64,000 nt of DNA, taken from NCBI GenBank assembly GCA_037954665.1, contig JBBMOL010000192.1, forward strand, positions 310,001 through 374,000. The letters are read 5' to 3'. The notes under the pieces are model-generated. The model did no database searches and was not told where the DNA came from. It saw only the letters and a list, made by a program, of their open reading frames with translations. This DNA is from Laguncularia racemosa (taxonomy: Eukaryota > Streptophyta > Magnoliopsida > Myrtales > Combretaceae). Positions 33,480-45,399 of this stretch are shown in pieces (the stretch's first letter is position 1; each line of letters opens with the position of its first letter). The position numbers and the translations under genes are program-made.

Positions 33480-34522
33480 TGATGTGCCTAAGTTAAGGGT
33501 TAAGCACATGCAATTGGAGCAAGTTATAAACCTCAAGACACTTGTTCAATCTTGGCTCAACACTACTAGGTTTAGCATGAACCCTAATGGAATGTAATGA
33601 AATCCAAATGCTCTAAATTGCAAGTAACGATTCCACAATGATAAATTCATCCAAAACAACAATGATCATAAATAAATCTACGTGAATTACACACAAAAAT
33701 AGCAAGAACAAATTCTGTGATCCACTTTCCCAAAAAAGTGATCCACAGTTCAAAATGAAGCTAAATTGATGGTTAAAACTTAAAAGCTAAAACCAATCAA
33801 TTGAAGCAACAAGAATTTGATTGCAAATGCAATCAAAATTTGGTCAATATCACTTCCAAATCAACCCTAGGTACAACTCACTAGTAAAGAAAGGAAATTA
33901 CAACAAGGTAAAATTGATATTACTCACAAATTAGCCTTAGAGCCACTTGCCATAACCATAAATTAGGATTTGAAATTGATAAGAGCAATTTTTGAATTAG
34001 GAAAACCCTAACCCTCACACGTAAAGTGTTTGTTCTATTCTGAAAATTTGGCTAACTCCCTTAAAACCCTATTTCAGCAAGTATTTATACTTGCTCCCTT
34101 TAGGGTTAAAAAGTCCACGAAATTACAACTATGCCACTTTTAGGGTGACCGGTCCTAAAACTCAATTATAACCAAATAAAAAGTGTCCCAAAAGCTTACA
34201 CATAAATAGTCCAAAGAAATAATTACAAATAAAAATAGTCTTCATCATGCTAGCTCTTCTATAGGATTCATCGTCCTAGCTTATCACCAGTTAAGGTTGG
34301 TCCATAGATAACCTACAAGCTGAGTCTTAGTGAGTTTGTCCATCACCTTATAAAGCATGATAAGTGTTCCTGTTGGAATTTACAATACATGAATAAGATA
34401 AAAGAGGTTAGTAAACAAATAAGTCCAGGTTGGTGTGCTCAAAATGGGCCCTTATCGCCAAGATTTGAAATCCTTTAGCTCTTGCTGTAATGATAGGTCT
34501 TGATGAATTTTGATTCCTATTA
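33305..34522 (-). repeat. B1 right (5') LTR
   Basis: 1218 bp. It contains the hAT empty site (33431-33438), a second LTR-end copy at 33480 preceded by TTTGATACCAAATGA, and the promoter palindrome at 34077-34094. Confidence 0.92.
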
Positions 34523-34527
34523 TTCTC

Positions 34528-34715
34528 AAATATCACAAATACATATCTGCTCTTTATCTATCAATACACATAATTCAAAAATTTTCTAGATAATCTAAAA
34601 TCAAATTTAACTTAATCAAAAGTATCATATAACAACCTAATTTATTACATGTCTTGATACTTTAGCATTGAACTCGCTCCCAAAATCTGATATACCAGAA
34701 AAAACATTCCCCAAA
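34528..34715. other. Short spacer between B1 and B4
   Basis: About 190 AT-rich bases with no gene; probably host sequence (possibly the LTR of element C) shared with 13325-13457 and the stretch after 55617. Confidence 0.45.
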
Positions 34716-35685
34716 CGGGGTGATGTGCTTAAATGATCAAATTCAAGCACATGAAACCAATTAAAGAACCACTTCAACAAATCCCAAAAATGGAGTGAAG
34801 AACAATTTCCAAATGAACCCTAATTGTATGAACAACTTGCTCAATACCAAATGATGATATGCTTAATTGACAAAAGCATATACACACAATAAATGAAGTG
34901 ATGCCAATCAACACCAACTCCACAAGTGGTGTGAACCCTAAATTCCTTATGATCCAATTTGTAAATCAAATAACCTTAATACCAAATGATGATGTGCTTA
35001 ATAAGATCAAGCACACAATACAAGATCAAATGGAAATCCAGTGATCATGACTACTAAAATGGCATGAATCCTTTAAGCAAAGGCTTCCATGTAAAATTAG
35101 CAAATTCCACTAGAATTGAATAATTCACAATGACATTACAATTTAGGATCTAATTCCACTAAATTGCAAGCAATCCAAGGATAGAAAATGACCCTAAAAT
35201 GACGTGATAATCTAGAAGAAAATAGGACATAATCCAAATCACAACTAGATATGACACACTAGCATGAAATGGAATGAACTAAGGAATTGATATTACTCAC
35301 AAATCCTTAAGTTGCTACTCGCCACAATCCTTGAAGAATTGATAAGAGTCTTATGAAAATTTGGAGTATGAACCCTAATTCTCACTAAAAATAGGTAGCA
35401 CTTTTGTTTTCTCTCAACCTTCCCCCAAAAACCCTACTTAAGCAAGTATTTATAGTTGCTCCACTTAGGGTCAAAATGACTAAACAATTACATCTATGCC
35501 ACTAAAGGGTGGCTGGTCCTAAGTCCACAATTACAACAAAATAAAATGTTCTAAAAAGCTTACAAAATAAATGGTTCAAAGAAAAATGACAAATACAAAA
35601 ATAATCTTCACAAGTCAGGTCTTCAATGGAATTCGTTGGTCCAGCTTATCTTCGGTTTAGATCAGTCCATGGATAACCCACAAGT

Positions 35686-36498
35686 TGATACGAACCACGC
35701 CTACCCATGACGAAACCCAATACTAATACGTTCGGAAATTCGTTGCCTAAGACGCCCAAACACCTAAAGTGGAAACCGCGACCCGTTGTCTATAAGCAAG
35801 ACAAGAACCTTGGTATAAAATGAAGATGCCACAATCGGGATGAACACCACGGAAATTAATCCGATAAGTTCGATTTAGTTCTTGAAGAACCAAGAGTAGT
35901 GCCTCTCAAAAGTGTTTAATGTTCAAAGATATATGTTGTTCATTGTTCTAAACCCTAGGAGTTTTTATACTAGGGTTACAATTCGTGTAAAACAAGTCCA
36001 AAATGACGTAGTTTAGATAAGTGGCATAAAAACGTGAAAACAGAACAAGCTGGCCGACAGGGGATACACGGCCGTGTACACACCCGTGTACTTTAGCCGT
36101 GTACCTTTCTATGCAACTTCTGGCAACATACACACCCGTGTACTTTGGCCGTGTATCTTTCTGTGCAACTTCTGGCAACATACACGCCCGTGTACTTTGG
36201 CCGTGTATCTTTTTGTGGATTTGCTTGACTCCATACACGGCCGTGCCTTGAAAGTACATGCCCTCTTCAACCCGTATCCGGTGTGACTTGTATAAGAGCA
36301 AGGGTCTTCCCATGGTTGTTCCAATCCGTTCCAACTTCATGATTGCCCCAATCCTTTCCGGCTTCATGGACATCATTTATCAACCCGTTAAGTGCTTCCT
36401 TGAGTCGTTTCGATCGACTTCTTGTGATTAGTCCAGGCGGCACTTCAAGAGGATCCACATTCCTTCTTCCAGCATGACTCTCATCATGGATCTCATCA
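35686..36498 (-). repeat. A4 left (3') LTR
   Basis: 813 bp. It lacks 25 bases present in the right LTR (after CGGGATGAA near 35840, where the right copy continues AGACCGATTGATAAGTCGGG), consistent with deletion between short direct repeats. Minisatellite at about 36070-36240; TATA block with arms AACCCTAG 35951-35958 and CTAGGGTT 35970-35977. Confidence 0.92.
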
Positions 36499-39400
36499 TT
36501 CCCCTCCTCTTGAAAAGGATTTGTCCTCAAATCGTCACCTACATCGAAAGGACTCAGATCAGTAACATTAAATGTGGCACTTACTTGATACTTACCAGGC
36601 AAATCTATCTTGTATGCATTGTTGTTGATGCGCTCAAGAACTTGAAATGGTCCATCGCCTCTAGGAAGTAGTTTAGATCGTCGCTGCACGGGAAACCGCT
36701 CTTTGCGCATGTGAACCCAAACCCAATCTCCAGGTTCAAAAATAGCTTGTTGACGACCCTTGTTGGCTTATTTCACATACTGCTCTGTTCGTTGTTCAAT
36801 GTTCAACCTTGCCTTCTCGTAGATTTGTTTAACAAATTCGGCCTTCTTCGTGCCATCTAAATTAACATACTTAGAAATAGGCAAAGGTGATAAATCCAAA
36901 GGAGTTAGTGGATTAAAACCATACACAATTTCAAAAGGAGAAAATTTAGTAGCGGAATGCACTGTACCGTTATAAGCAAATTCAACATGCGGCAAACAAT
37001 CCTCCCAACTCTTAATATTCTTTTTAATTACAGCCCTCAACAAAGTAGATAAAGTTCGATTCACTACCTCAGTTTGACCGTCATCTGTGGATGACAAGTA
37101 GTAGAAAACAATAACTTAGTTCCTAACTTAGCCTAAAAAGTCTTTCAAAAGTAGCTTAAGAACTTAGCATCCCTATCTGATACAATTGTTTTAGGCATAC
37201 CATGCAATCGCACAACTTCCCTAAAGAATAACTTAGCAATATTACAAGCATCATCCGTTTTATGACAAGGAATGAAATGTGCCATTTTAGAAAACCTATC
37301 AACAACTACAAAAATAGAATCCCGACCATGTCTAGACCTGGGTAATCCTAACACAAAATCCATAGAAATATCTACCCAAGGCTCATGAGGAATGGGAAGT
37401 GGGGTGTAAAGCCCTTGAGGTTGGACTCTAGATTTCGCTTGCTTACATGTGACACATCGCTCATAAATCCTCTCAACATCTCGTTTCATGTGAGGCCAAT
37501 AGAAATGTTCCTGCAATACCCCTAATGTTTTAGCTACTCCAAAGTGTCCCATTAAACCTCCTCCATGAGACTCCTTCACAAGTAATTCTCTTAGAGAACA
37601 AATTGGAATGCACAGTTTACTCTCCCTAAACAAGAATCCGTCATGTTTATAAAATTTTCCATGCCCACTCTTCTCACATTACACATACTCCTCACAAAAA
37701 TCTCGATCAGCAGCATATAACTCCTTAATGTGCTCAGAACCAAGAAGTCTAGAACTAAGAGTAGAGATAAGACTATACCTTCTAGAAAGTGCATCAGTAA
37801 CTACATTCTCTTTACCTTGCTTGTAGTGGATGACATATGGAAATGTTTCGATGAACTCCACCCAACGAGCATGCCTTTTGTTCAGCTTGTGTTGCCCCTT
37901 CAAATACTTCAAAGATTTATGATCAGTGTGGATCACGAACTCTTTTGGCCAAAGGTAGTGTTGCCACGTCTCCAGGGCTCGAACCAATGCATATAGCTCC
38001 TTGTCGTAAGTAGGGTAATTCAAGGTTGCCCCACTTAGCTTCTCGCTAAAGAATGCAATCGGTCTTCTCTCCTGCATAAGCACTACTCCAATACCTAATC
38101 CTGAAGCATCACAATCAATTTCAAACGTTTTAGCAAAGTTAGGTAAAGCAAGTAACGGCACTTGAGTCAACTTATTTTTAAGCGTCTGAAAGGCCTTCTA
38201 TTGTTGCTCTCCCCAGCTGAACCCCACGTTCTTCTTAATTACCTTAGTAAGTGGTGCTGCAATGGTGCTGAAATCCTTCACAAATCTCCTGTAAAAGCTT
38301 GCTAGTCCATGGGAACTCCGCACATTACTTACATTGGTTAGACTAGGCCATTCTTGGATCGCACGAACCTTTTCTTTATCAACCTGTATTCCCTGCGCAC
38401 TAACAACAAAACCGAGAAACACAAGTTTGTCTGTGCAAAAAGTGCACTTCTTGAGGTTAGCATATAATTGTTCCTTTTGAAGCACTTCTAAAACATCCCT
38501 CAAGTGTGACATATGATCTTCCAAACTTTTGCTGTAAATAAGAATATCATCAAAATAGACAACCACAAATTTTCCAATAAAAGTCCTCAAAACATGGTTC
38601 ATAAGTCTCATAAAAGTACTAGGTGCATTAGTTAAACTGAAAGGCATTACTAACCACTCATACAATCCGTATTTTGTCTTAAATGCAGTTTTCCATTCAT
38701 CACCTTCTTTTATTCTAATTTGGTGATATCCACTTTTCAGATCAATTTTAGAAAAGACACTAGACCCATGTAACTCATCTAACATGTCATCTAAGCGAGG
38801 AATGGGATGATGATACTTTACCGTAATGTTGTTGATGGCGCGACAGTCAACACACATCCTCTATGTCCCATCCTTCTTAGGCACCAAAATCACAGGCACT
38901 ACACATGGACTCATGCTCTCTCTCATGTACCCCTTCTCCATTAATTCATCGACCTGCCTTTGGAGTTCCTTTGTCTCCTCCAGATTGCTCCCGTAAGTTG
39001 GCTTGTTTGGAATCGATGCTCCGGGTACAAGATCAATCCGGTGCTCAATACCACGAATAGGTGGTAATCCCTTTGGAATCTCCTCAGGAAAGACATCTTC
39101 AAAGTCCTGCACAAGAGACACAACCACACTAGGCAAAGATTTAGATAGTTCGTTAGTATTCAAACATGTTTCTTTAAAAACCAGCAACAACATAGGTTGC
39201 CTCATCACTAATGCTCTCCTTACTACACTTGCTCTTGCCACACAACTCTCCTTTTGCAAGGCTTCCCTCTCCTTTTCACTCACCACCAAAGTTGATCCCC
39301 CTTCAACTTAGCCTCTCACACTCTTTCTAGCCTTCCTCTCCTTTTCCTTTTGATCTTGACTTTTATATTCCCTTTTCTTCTCATTGTCTTTTGCTCTATC

Positions 39401-41100
39401 ACTCTCACTCTGCTTTTCACTCACCTTGTGTTTTGCAAATGACTATTGTAGCTGCAACTGGTCCTCATACACCTGCTTAGGTGTTAACGGTTTAAGATTA
39501 AAGATCTTCCCTTGGTGAACAAGCGTATACTTATTAGAAAAGCCATCATGCACAACCTTCCTATCAAATTGCCATGGCCTCCCCAACAACACATGACATG
39601 CTTGCATTGGCACTACATCACATAACACCTCATCCTCATACCTACAAATGCGAAACCCAATCAAGGCTTGCTTACTCACCTTAGTCTCACCACTATCATT
39701 CAACCACTGCAATTTATATGAACTAGGGTGTCTAACAGTTTTGAGCCCCAGCCTCTCAATAATAAAATTACTCACTACATTGGTGCAATTTCCCCCATCA
39801 ATAATCAAACTACAAATGTGATCTCCTAGATAACATCTAGTATGAAATATATTCTCCTTTTGCACCTCCTCTTCTTCCTTCACCTGCATATTCAAAGCTC
39901 TCTTCACTACTGCCACTAGCCTTCCCATTACAGGCTCCTCATCATCACTAGCATCCTCTAATGGAGGCATATCCTCTTCTTCACTATCCCCCTCAGTCTC
40001 ATACTCTCCATCATCATACACCTATTTGGACATTGACTAGCACTATGGCTTCTACCTTGACATTTAAAACATCTAATGTCACGATTTCTAGAAGTAGAAG
40101 ATTTAGGGTTACCTTGATTACCAGGAGTAGAACCCGCTTGCCTCAGCTCCCCTTTTGGTTTGGTGGGTAAAGGTTTTTCTTCCTTCTTCCATTGATTAGT
40201 CTTCCAAGTGGATGAACCATTACCCTGTTGCAACCGTGCATTACTACTACCTCTCCTCTTGTGCTGGTTCTCAACTTTTATAGCCATGTGGACCATATCC
40301 TCCAATTCTACATAATGCTGCAATTCAACAACATTTTGGATTTCTCTATTCAACCCCGCAAGAAATCTAGCCATTGTAGCCTCTCTATCCTCCTCTACAT
40401 TCGCCCAAATCATAGTGACTTCCATCTCCTTGAAATACTCATCTACACTCCGGCTTCCCTGCATAAGAGTTTGCAACTTGTTGTGCAATTCATGATAGTA
40501 ATACGTACGTACAAACCGCTTCTTCATCACTCTTTTCATCTCTTCCTAAGACTCAATAGGTGGCTCGCCACTCCTCCTTCTATTCAACATTAATTAATCC
40601 CACCACACTATAGCATAATTCGAAAATTTAATGGCAGCAAGTTTTACTTTCTTTCTCCCACTATAGTTGTGACAATCAAACACCATCTCCACCTTTTTCT
40701 CCCACTTTAAGTACGCCTCGTGATCATTCTTCCCTTGGAAAGGAGGAATCTTCATCTTTATGCTACTCAATTGATCATCCTCTCTATTCCTATCTCCTCT
40801 ATCTTCCCAATCTCTAGTTTCTCTATTCCGACCACTATAACCTCTATAACTCCCAACAGAAGGCTCATCAAAGTCATCATCCGTCATTTCATCTCCACGC
40901 CTCGGTACTCTCCTAGAACGACTCTCCCTCTTACGCCCTTAGAATACGTTTGTGGATTGCTCTAGTCTTTGCTCTACCGTCTCATGAATTTGTTCCATTC
41001 CCTCTTAGAACATCCTCTTCATTTCTCCCCTCAACGCCTCAATTACTAACCTAGCATCAAACCTTCCCCTCTCACCTTCCGGAGAATGTTGTCTTGACAT
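36267..41100 (-). pseudogene. A4 gag-pol polyprotein, decayed but undeleted
   Basis: ATG at 41100 (MSRQHSPEGERG). Gag stops (MF*EGM, VF*GR) are identical in position to A1. The rest runs in order: capsid with stops at WD*LML and ES*EEM; zinc knuckle CFKCQGRSHSASQC; a 13-base deletion near 40015 causing a frameshift; protease IIDGGNC near 39810; RT from 39000 with YFDDILIYS near 38540; RNase H (EIDCDASGLGIG near 38115); integrase zinc domain near 37560 and catalytic core 37330-37060; a one-base deletion near 37090; the C-terminal part ends at 36267 inside the 3' LTR after 231 bases. Most stops are TAG/TAA where sister copies have Trp or Gln codons. It is not functional. Confidence 0.92.
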
Positions 41101-41327
41101 TATCCTTGCAGAAAAGATTAGTACTAACACAAATATATATATATAATTAAACCTCACGATACACTCCCTTACGTGTTTCGCTCAAATGATGATATCACAC
41201 AGTCACTCGTGTATTCTCACAAACAATGATGATATTAACTCGCCAACTTCCTCGTCTCAATTCTCTTGGAACTAATCCGAACTACACCAATTTCCTTCCG
41301 TAGAATTCAAAATAACTCTAGGGTTTG

Positions 41328-42372
41328 TGATGTGCCTAAACACACTTAAAAGCACATCCAAAAGACTTAAGAAAAGATATCTCAAGTCTAGGCAAAATCG
41401 GATCCAAAAAATGGCACTTTTCAAATGAAACCTAATGATGAAATGATGAAATTCAAACAACTAATGATATAATCTGAATACCACAATGGAAATGGCTTCT
41501 AACAACACTCTAATTTCATATAATCCACGAAAATGAAGCCTCAATTTGATAAAAGAAAACCATAACAAAACAATCCCTTTTCCAAAATTGAAGAACACGT
41601 TAACAAGGAAATCCTTAAAGATGAATTGAATCAACTTGATATTTCCTTCAAATAATCATATGAATTCGTGACTACAACAAGTAAATCTGACCAAGAATGT
41701 TCTAATCCAACCCTAGATATTACACACTAGAGAAGAAAAAGAAAACACAACAAGTAGGAATTGATATGACTCACAATTTCCAATTGTTGCACTCGCCACA
41801 ATTTCAACTTCTTGGGATTGAAATTGATAAGAGAATTTGGAATTAGGAAAACCCTAAGCCCTCTCACGAAAATGTGAAGTGTTTTTCTGCAAAATTAAGC
41901 CTCCTCAAACCCTCTCTTAAGAAAGTATTTATACTTGCTACTCCTAGGGTTAAAAAGTGCTCAAAATTACAAGTTTGCCACTTTTAAGGTGGCTAGCCCT
42001 AAATGAAAATTACATGGAAATAAAAGTGTCCCAAAACCAAAATACAACTAAAATAGTTCATAAAAGAAGAAATATATAAAATAAATGGTCTTCATGAAGC
42101 CGGTCTTCTATAGGATCCATCGGCTCAGCTCATCGCCGGTTCAGGTTGGTTCATGGATAACCCACAAGCTGAGTCTGAGGGAGTTTGTCCATTGCCCTAT
42201 AGAATATGATAAGTGTACCTGTTGGAATATATAATACATGATTAAGAGAAAAGAAGTTAGATAACAAATAATTCCGGGGTCGATTTGCTCAAAATGGGTC
42301 CCCATCGCCAAGATTCGAAATCCTTTAGTTCTTGCCCTAATGATAAGTCTTGTCGGATTTTGATTCCTATCA
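41328..42372 (-). repeat. B2 left (3') LTR
   Basis: 1045 bp, TGATGTGCC to CCTATCA. Promoter block GAAAGTATTTATACTTGC at 41921-41938 (one change from the palindrome). There is no extra U5-plus-primer unit. Confidence 0.94.
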
Positions 42373-43319
42373 TCTCCTCGGGCCTCAAAAAGATTTGTCC
42401 TCAAATTTGGCAGATCAAATGCAGTAGAGACTTTGTTTCCTCTTAGCAAGTCACCTGAAGTAATATCTTTGCAGAATCCCAATATCTGAAATACTCCAGG
42501 TGGTGATTGTTTTCTTTCCTCCATTTCCAAGATGTATCTCTTCTGCAACACAAATAATGACCCATTATTTACTGAGGTGTCCCCTAACTCAACCCATTTC
42601 ACTGATATTGTATCCTCCTTTTCTAACTCATTTGTATGTCACTGATCTTCATGGTCTTCTAATGGTTAGCCCAATTGCTCATTGTCTTCTAAGACCTCTG
42701 AAGGTGAACACAACTGTCTCTGTACATTTTGGTTCTCTGGTGGTCTACTCGTCTGACTATGATCATCAGGATCCTCTGAAGGTTTGATCAAGTAGCTATG
42801 ATCCTCACGAAGCTGTGATGGTTTTTTTATTTGTCTTTGCATCTCCTGGACCCCTGATGGTGACATAGGGTTCAATACTATACGTTTACCATCCTTTTTA
42901 AACATATAAGTATTTCTATACCCATCATGTAATACCATCCTATCATATAACCATGGTCTACCAAGTAATATATGGGGTGCACAAAGAGGAAGAATATCAC
43001 ATTCAAGCTCATCATAGTACTTGTCCCCTATATTGAAGGGTACCCTAGCCCTTTGGGTTACACAAAGACCATCTTGATCATTCAACCAATGTAATGTATA
43101 GGGTTTAGGATGTGGGATAGTTTCAAGTTTCAACTTCAATACTAATGATGTAGCTACAACATTAGTACAACTACCGCCATCAATAATAATTGCACACAAG
43201 TTTCCTTGTACCCTACAAGAAGTATGGAACAAGTTTTCTCTTTGTCCCTCATCAATGGTTTGAAAAGAAGTCATGTCCTGATGCAATATGTTAGCATAAT
43301 GAAACATTTCACTAGACAT
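42141..43319 (-). pseudogene. B2 protease-only polyprotein with LTR-encoded tail
   Basis: Start ATG 43319-43317: MSSEMFHYANILHQ, then ENLFHTSCRVQGNLC, protease IIIDGGSCTNVVATSLVLKLKL, HILLGRPWLYD. A linker rich in Pro/Ser/Glu/Asp follows (PSEDPDDHSQTSRPPE, PSEVLEDNEQLG). Only two stops occur: TAA at 42668-42666 and TGA at 42641-42639; otherwise one frame runs about 392 codons. The conserved downstream part contains VLQKRYILEMEERKQSP and NLRTNLFEARGDD. The last ~77 codons lie in the LTR and include PTRLIIRARTKGF and a hydrophobic IICYLTSFLLIMYYIF. The PPT and LTR boundary at 42372 falls after GDD. I see no homologue for the segment between linker and NLRTNLF. Confidence 0.85.
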
Positions 43320-44336
43320 GATTGTACTAAAATCCAACAATACAATAATTATCTTCACACTTCCAAGGTTCAAGTACACAACCAAACCACAAATAAAGTA
43401 CACTAAACTACTTCCAAGTAGATAGAATTAAATTAAAAAACAAGTGTTTAAGTAACTAGTTCAATTACTTTCACACATTTAATGAGTTGTTTGAATTTGA
43501 AATTCTATTACTCACTTTCCTTTTTCGCTAAAGTTTTACACCCACAATGAATCTTAATGTGCAGCACCTTTAATCCACATAAATCCACAAATTTACACCA
43601 CCACACACACCTTCAATCACGGTGCACTCACTCCACCAATAACTCCACGGCAACAACACAAACAACAACTACAATTAATATGTAATACTTCCACGGCAAC
43701 AACCAAGTGAACAATGAATACAAGTAATCTTCAACTTCCACGGCAAATAATGAAGACAAGAGATTAATTATTAGCTTTCCAAAATGAATTCCGAATCCCA
43801 CTATAGGCAGCAACTTACAATTTGAATTTCAAATAACTTCACTTATTGCAAGCCTTCCTCAATTGGTAACAATGAATTCAAATTCAAATAGCAATCATTA
43901 ACTCCCACAAATTAATTGCATATGATTTGAATTCAAATAATTCCTTACTAACCAAACTTAATGTAATCTGCAAATTTAACTTCACAAATTCAGAATTACA
44001 CAATGGAATTCAAACAACAAACTTCACAACTCCACACGCCACAAGCTACTCCACGGCAACAATTGGTAAGTTTCACAATTTCAAAACAATTTGCTAAGGT
44101 AACTTCACTTTGTACTTCTGCTCTTCCACGTGAATTAGTATCCACAAAGTGATATAATAACCTTCCCAAATCAACTCCAATAATCAGCAAATTAAATCCC
44201 AATCCAAAACAATTTCACAATCTCAAACTACAACAACAACAACAACTACACAATTGCGTTTTTTCCACTTGATCAACCCTAATTGTTGATCACTTCCACG
44301 AAATTTAATACAACCAATTCCCTTATCTCAACAAGA
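43320..44336 (-). other. B2 untranslated leader
   Basis: No gene. Similar to the other B leaders in its gag-proximal half; the distal half carries several CCACGGCAAC strings (43645, 43690, 43737, 44052). Confidence 0.6.
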
Positions 44337-44348
44337 GCTCTGATACCA
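44337..44348 (-). other. B2 primer-binding site
   Basis: Minus strand TGGTATCAGAGC, exact initiator-Met match. Confidence 0.8.
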
Positions 44349-44354
44349 AAAAGA

Positions 44355-45399
44355 TGATGTGCCTAAACACACTTAAAAGCACATCCAAAAGACTTAAGAA
44401 AAGATATCTCAAGTCTAGGCAAAATCGGATCCAAAAAATGGCACTTTTCAAATGAAACCTAATGATGAAATGATGAAATTCAAACAACTAATGATATAAT
44501 CTGAATACCACAATGGAAATGGCTTCTAACAACACTCTAATTTCATATAATCCATGAAAATGAAGCCTCAATTTGATAAAAGAAAACCATAACAAAACAA
44601 TCCCTTTTCCAAAATTGAAGAACACGTTAACAAGGAAATCCTTAAAGATGAATTGAATCAACTTGATAATTCCTTCAAATAATCATATGAATTTGTGACT
44701 ACAACAAGTAAATCTGACCAAGAATGTTCTAATCCAACCCTAGATATTACACACTAGAGAAGAAAAAGAAAACACAATAAGTAGGAATTGATATGACTCA
44801 CAATTTCCAATTGTTGCACCCGCCACGATTTTAACTTCTTGGGATTGAAATTGATAAGAGAATTTGGAATTAGGAAAACCCTAAGCCCTCTCACGAAAAT
44901 GTGAAGTGTTTTTCTGCAAAATTAAGCCTCCTCAAACCCTCTCTTAAGAAAGTATTTATACTTGCTACTCCTAGGGTTAAAAAGTGCTCAAAATTACAAG
45001 TTTGCCACTTTTAAGGTGGCTAGCCCTAAATGAAAATTACATGGAAATAAAAGTGTCCCAAAACCAAAATACAACTAAAATAGTTCATAAAAGAAGAAAT
45101 ATATAAAATAAATGGTCTTCATGAAGCCGGTCTTCTATAGGATCCATCGACTCAGCTCATCGCCGGTTCAGGTTGGTCCATGGATAACCCACAAGCTGAG
45201 TCTGAGAGAGTTTGTCCATTGCCCTATAGAATATGATAAGTGTACCTGTTGGAATATATAATACATGAATAAGAGAAAAGAAGTTAGATAACAAATAATT
45301 TCGGGGTCGATTTGCTCAAATTGGGTCCCCATCGCCAAGATTCGAAATCCTTTAGTTCTTGCCCTAATGATAAGTCTTGTCGGATTTTGATTCCTATCA
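44355..45399 (-). repeat. B2 right (5') LTR
   Basis: 1045 bp; promoter block at 44948-44965. Nearly identical to the left LTR. Confidence 0.94.

Larger units (their letters stand above)
13463..34522 (-). mobile_element. B1: family-B LTR retrotransposon holding a nest of three further elements
   Basis: The ends are TTATGTGCC at 13463 (from TGATGTGCC) and CCTATTA at 34522 (from CCTATCA), flanked by TTCTC on both sides (13458-13462, 34523-34527). The left LTR is split by the hAT transposon; once that and its 8-bp duplication are removed, left and right LTRs are both 1218 bp. The internal region of about 2.3 kb encodes only a protease-bearing frame, with no gag, RT or IN. Confidence 0.93.
41328..45399 (-). 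mobile_element. B2: young protease-only family-B retrotransposon
   Basis: Two LTRs of 1045 bp (41328-42372, 44355-45399) differ at about a dozen positions by eye, and GTTTG flanks both ends (41323-41327, 45400-45404). The internal region is only 1982 bp and encodes the protease frame but no gag, RT or IN, so it must have moved with proteins from other copies. The high LTR identity makes it one of the youngest insertions here. Confidence 0.95.

Noticed and set aside
34005..34020. AACCCTAACCCT strings as interstitial telomere
   Set aside because: Only one or two units, at fixed positions in LTRs; they are telobox-like promoter motifs and not telomeric arrays.
39003..40965. Plus-strand frames of 65-120 residues over A4
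   Set aside because: Antisense of gag and pol, which explain the sequence far better and match A1-A3.
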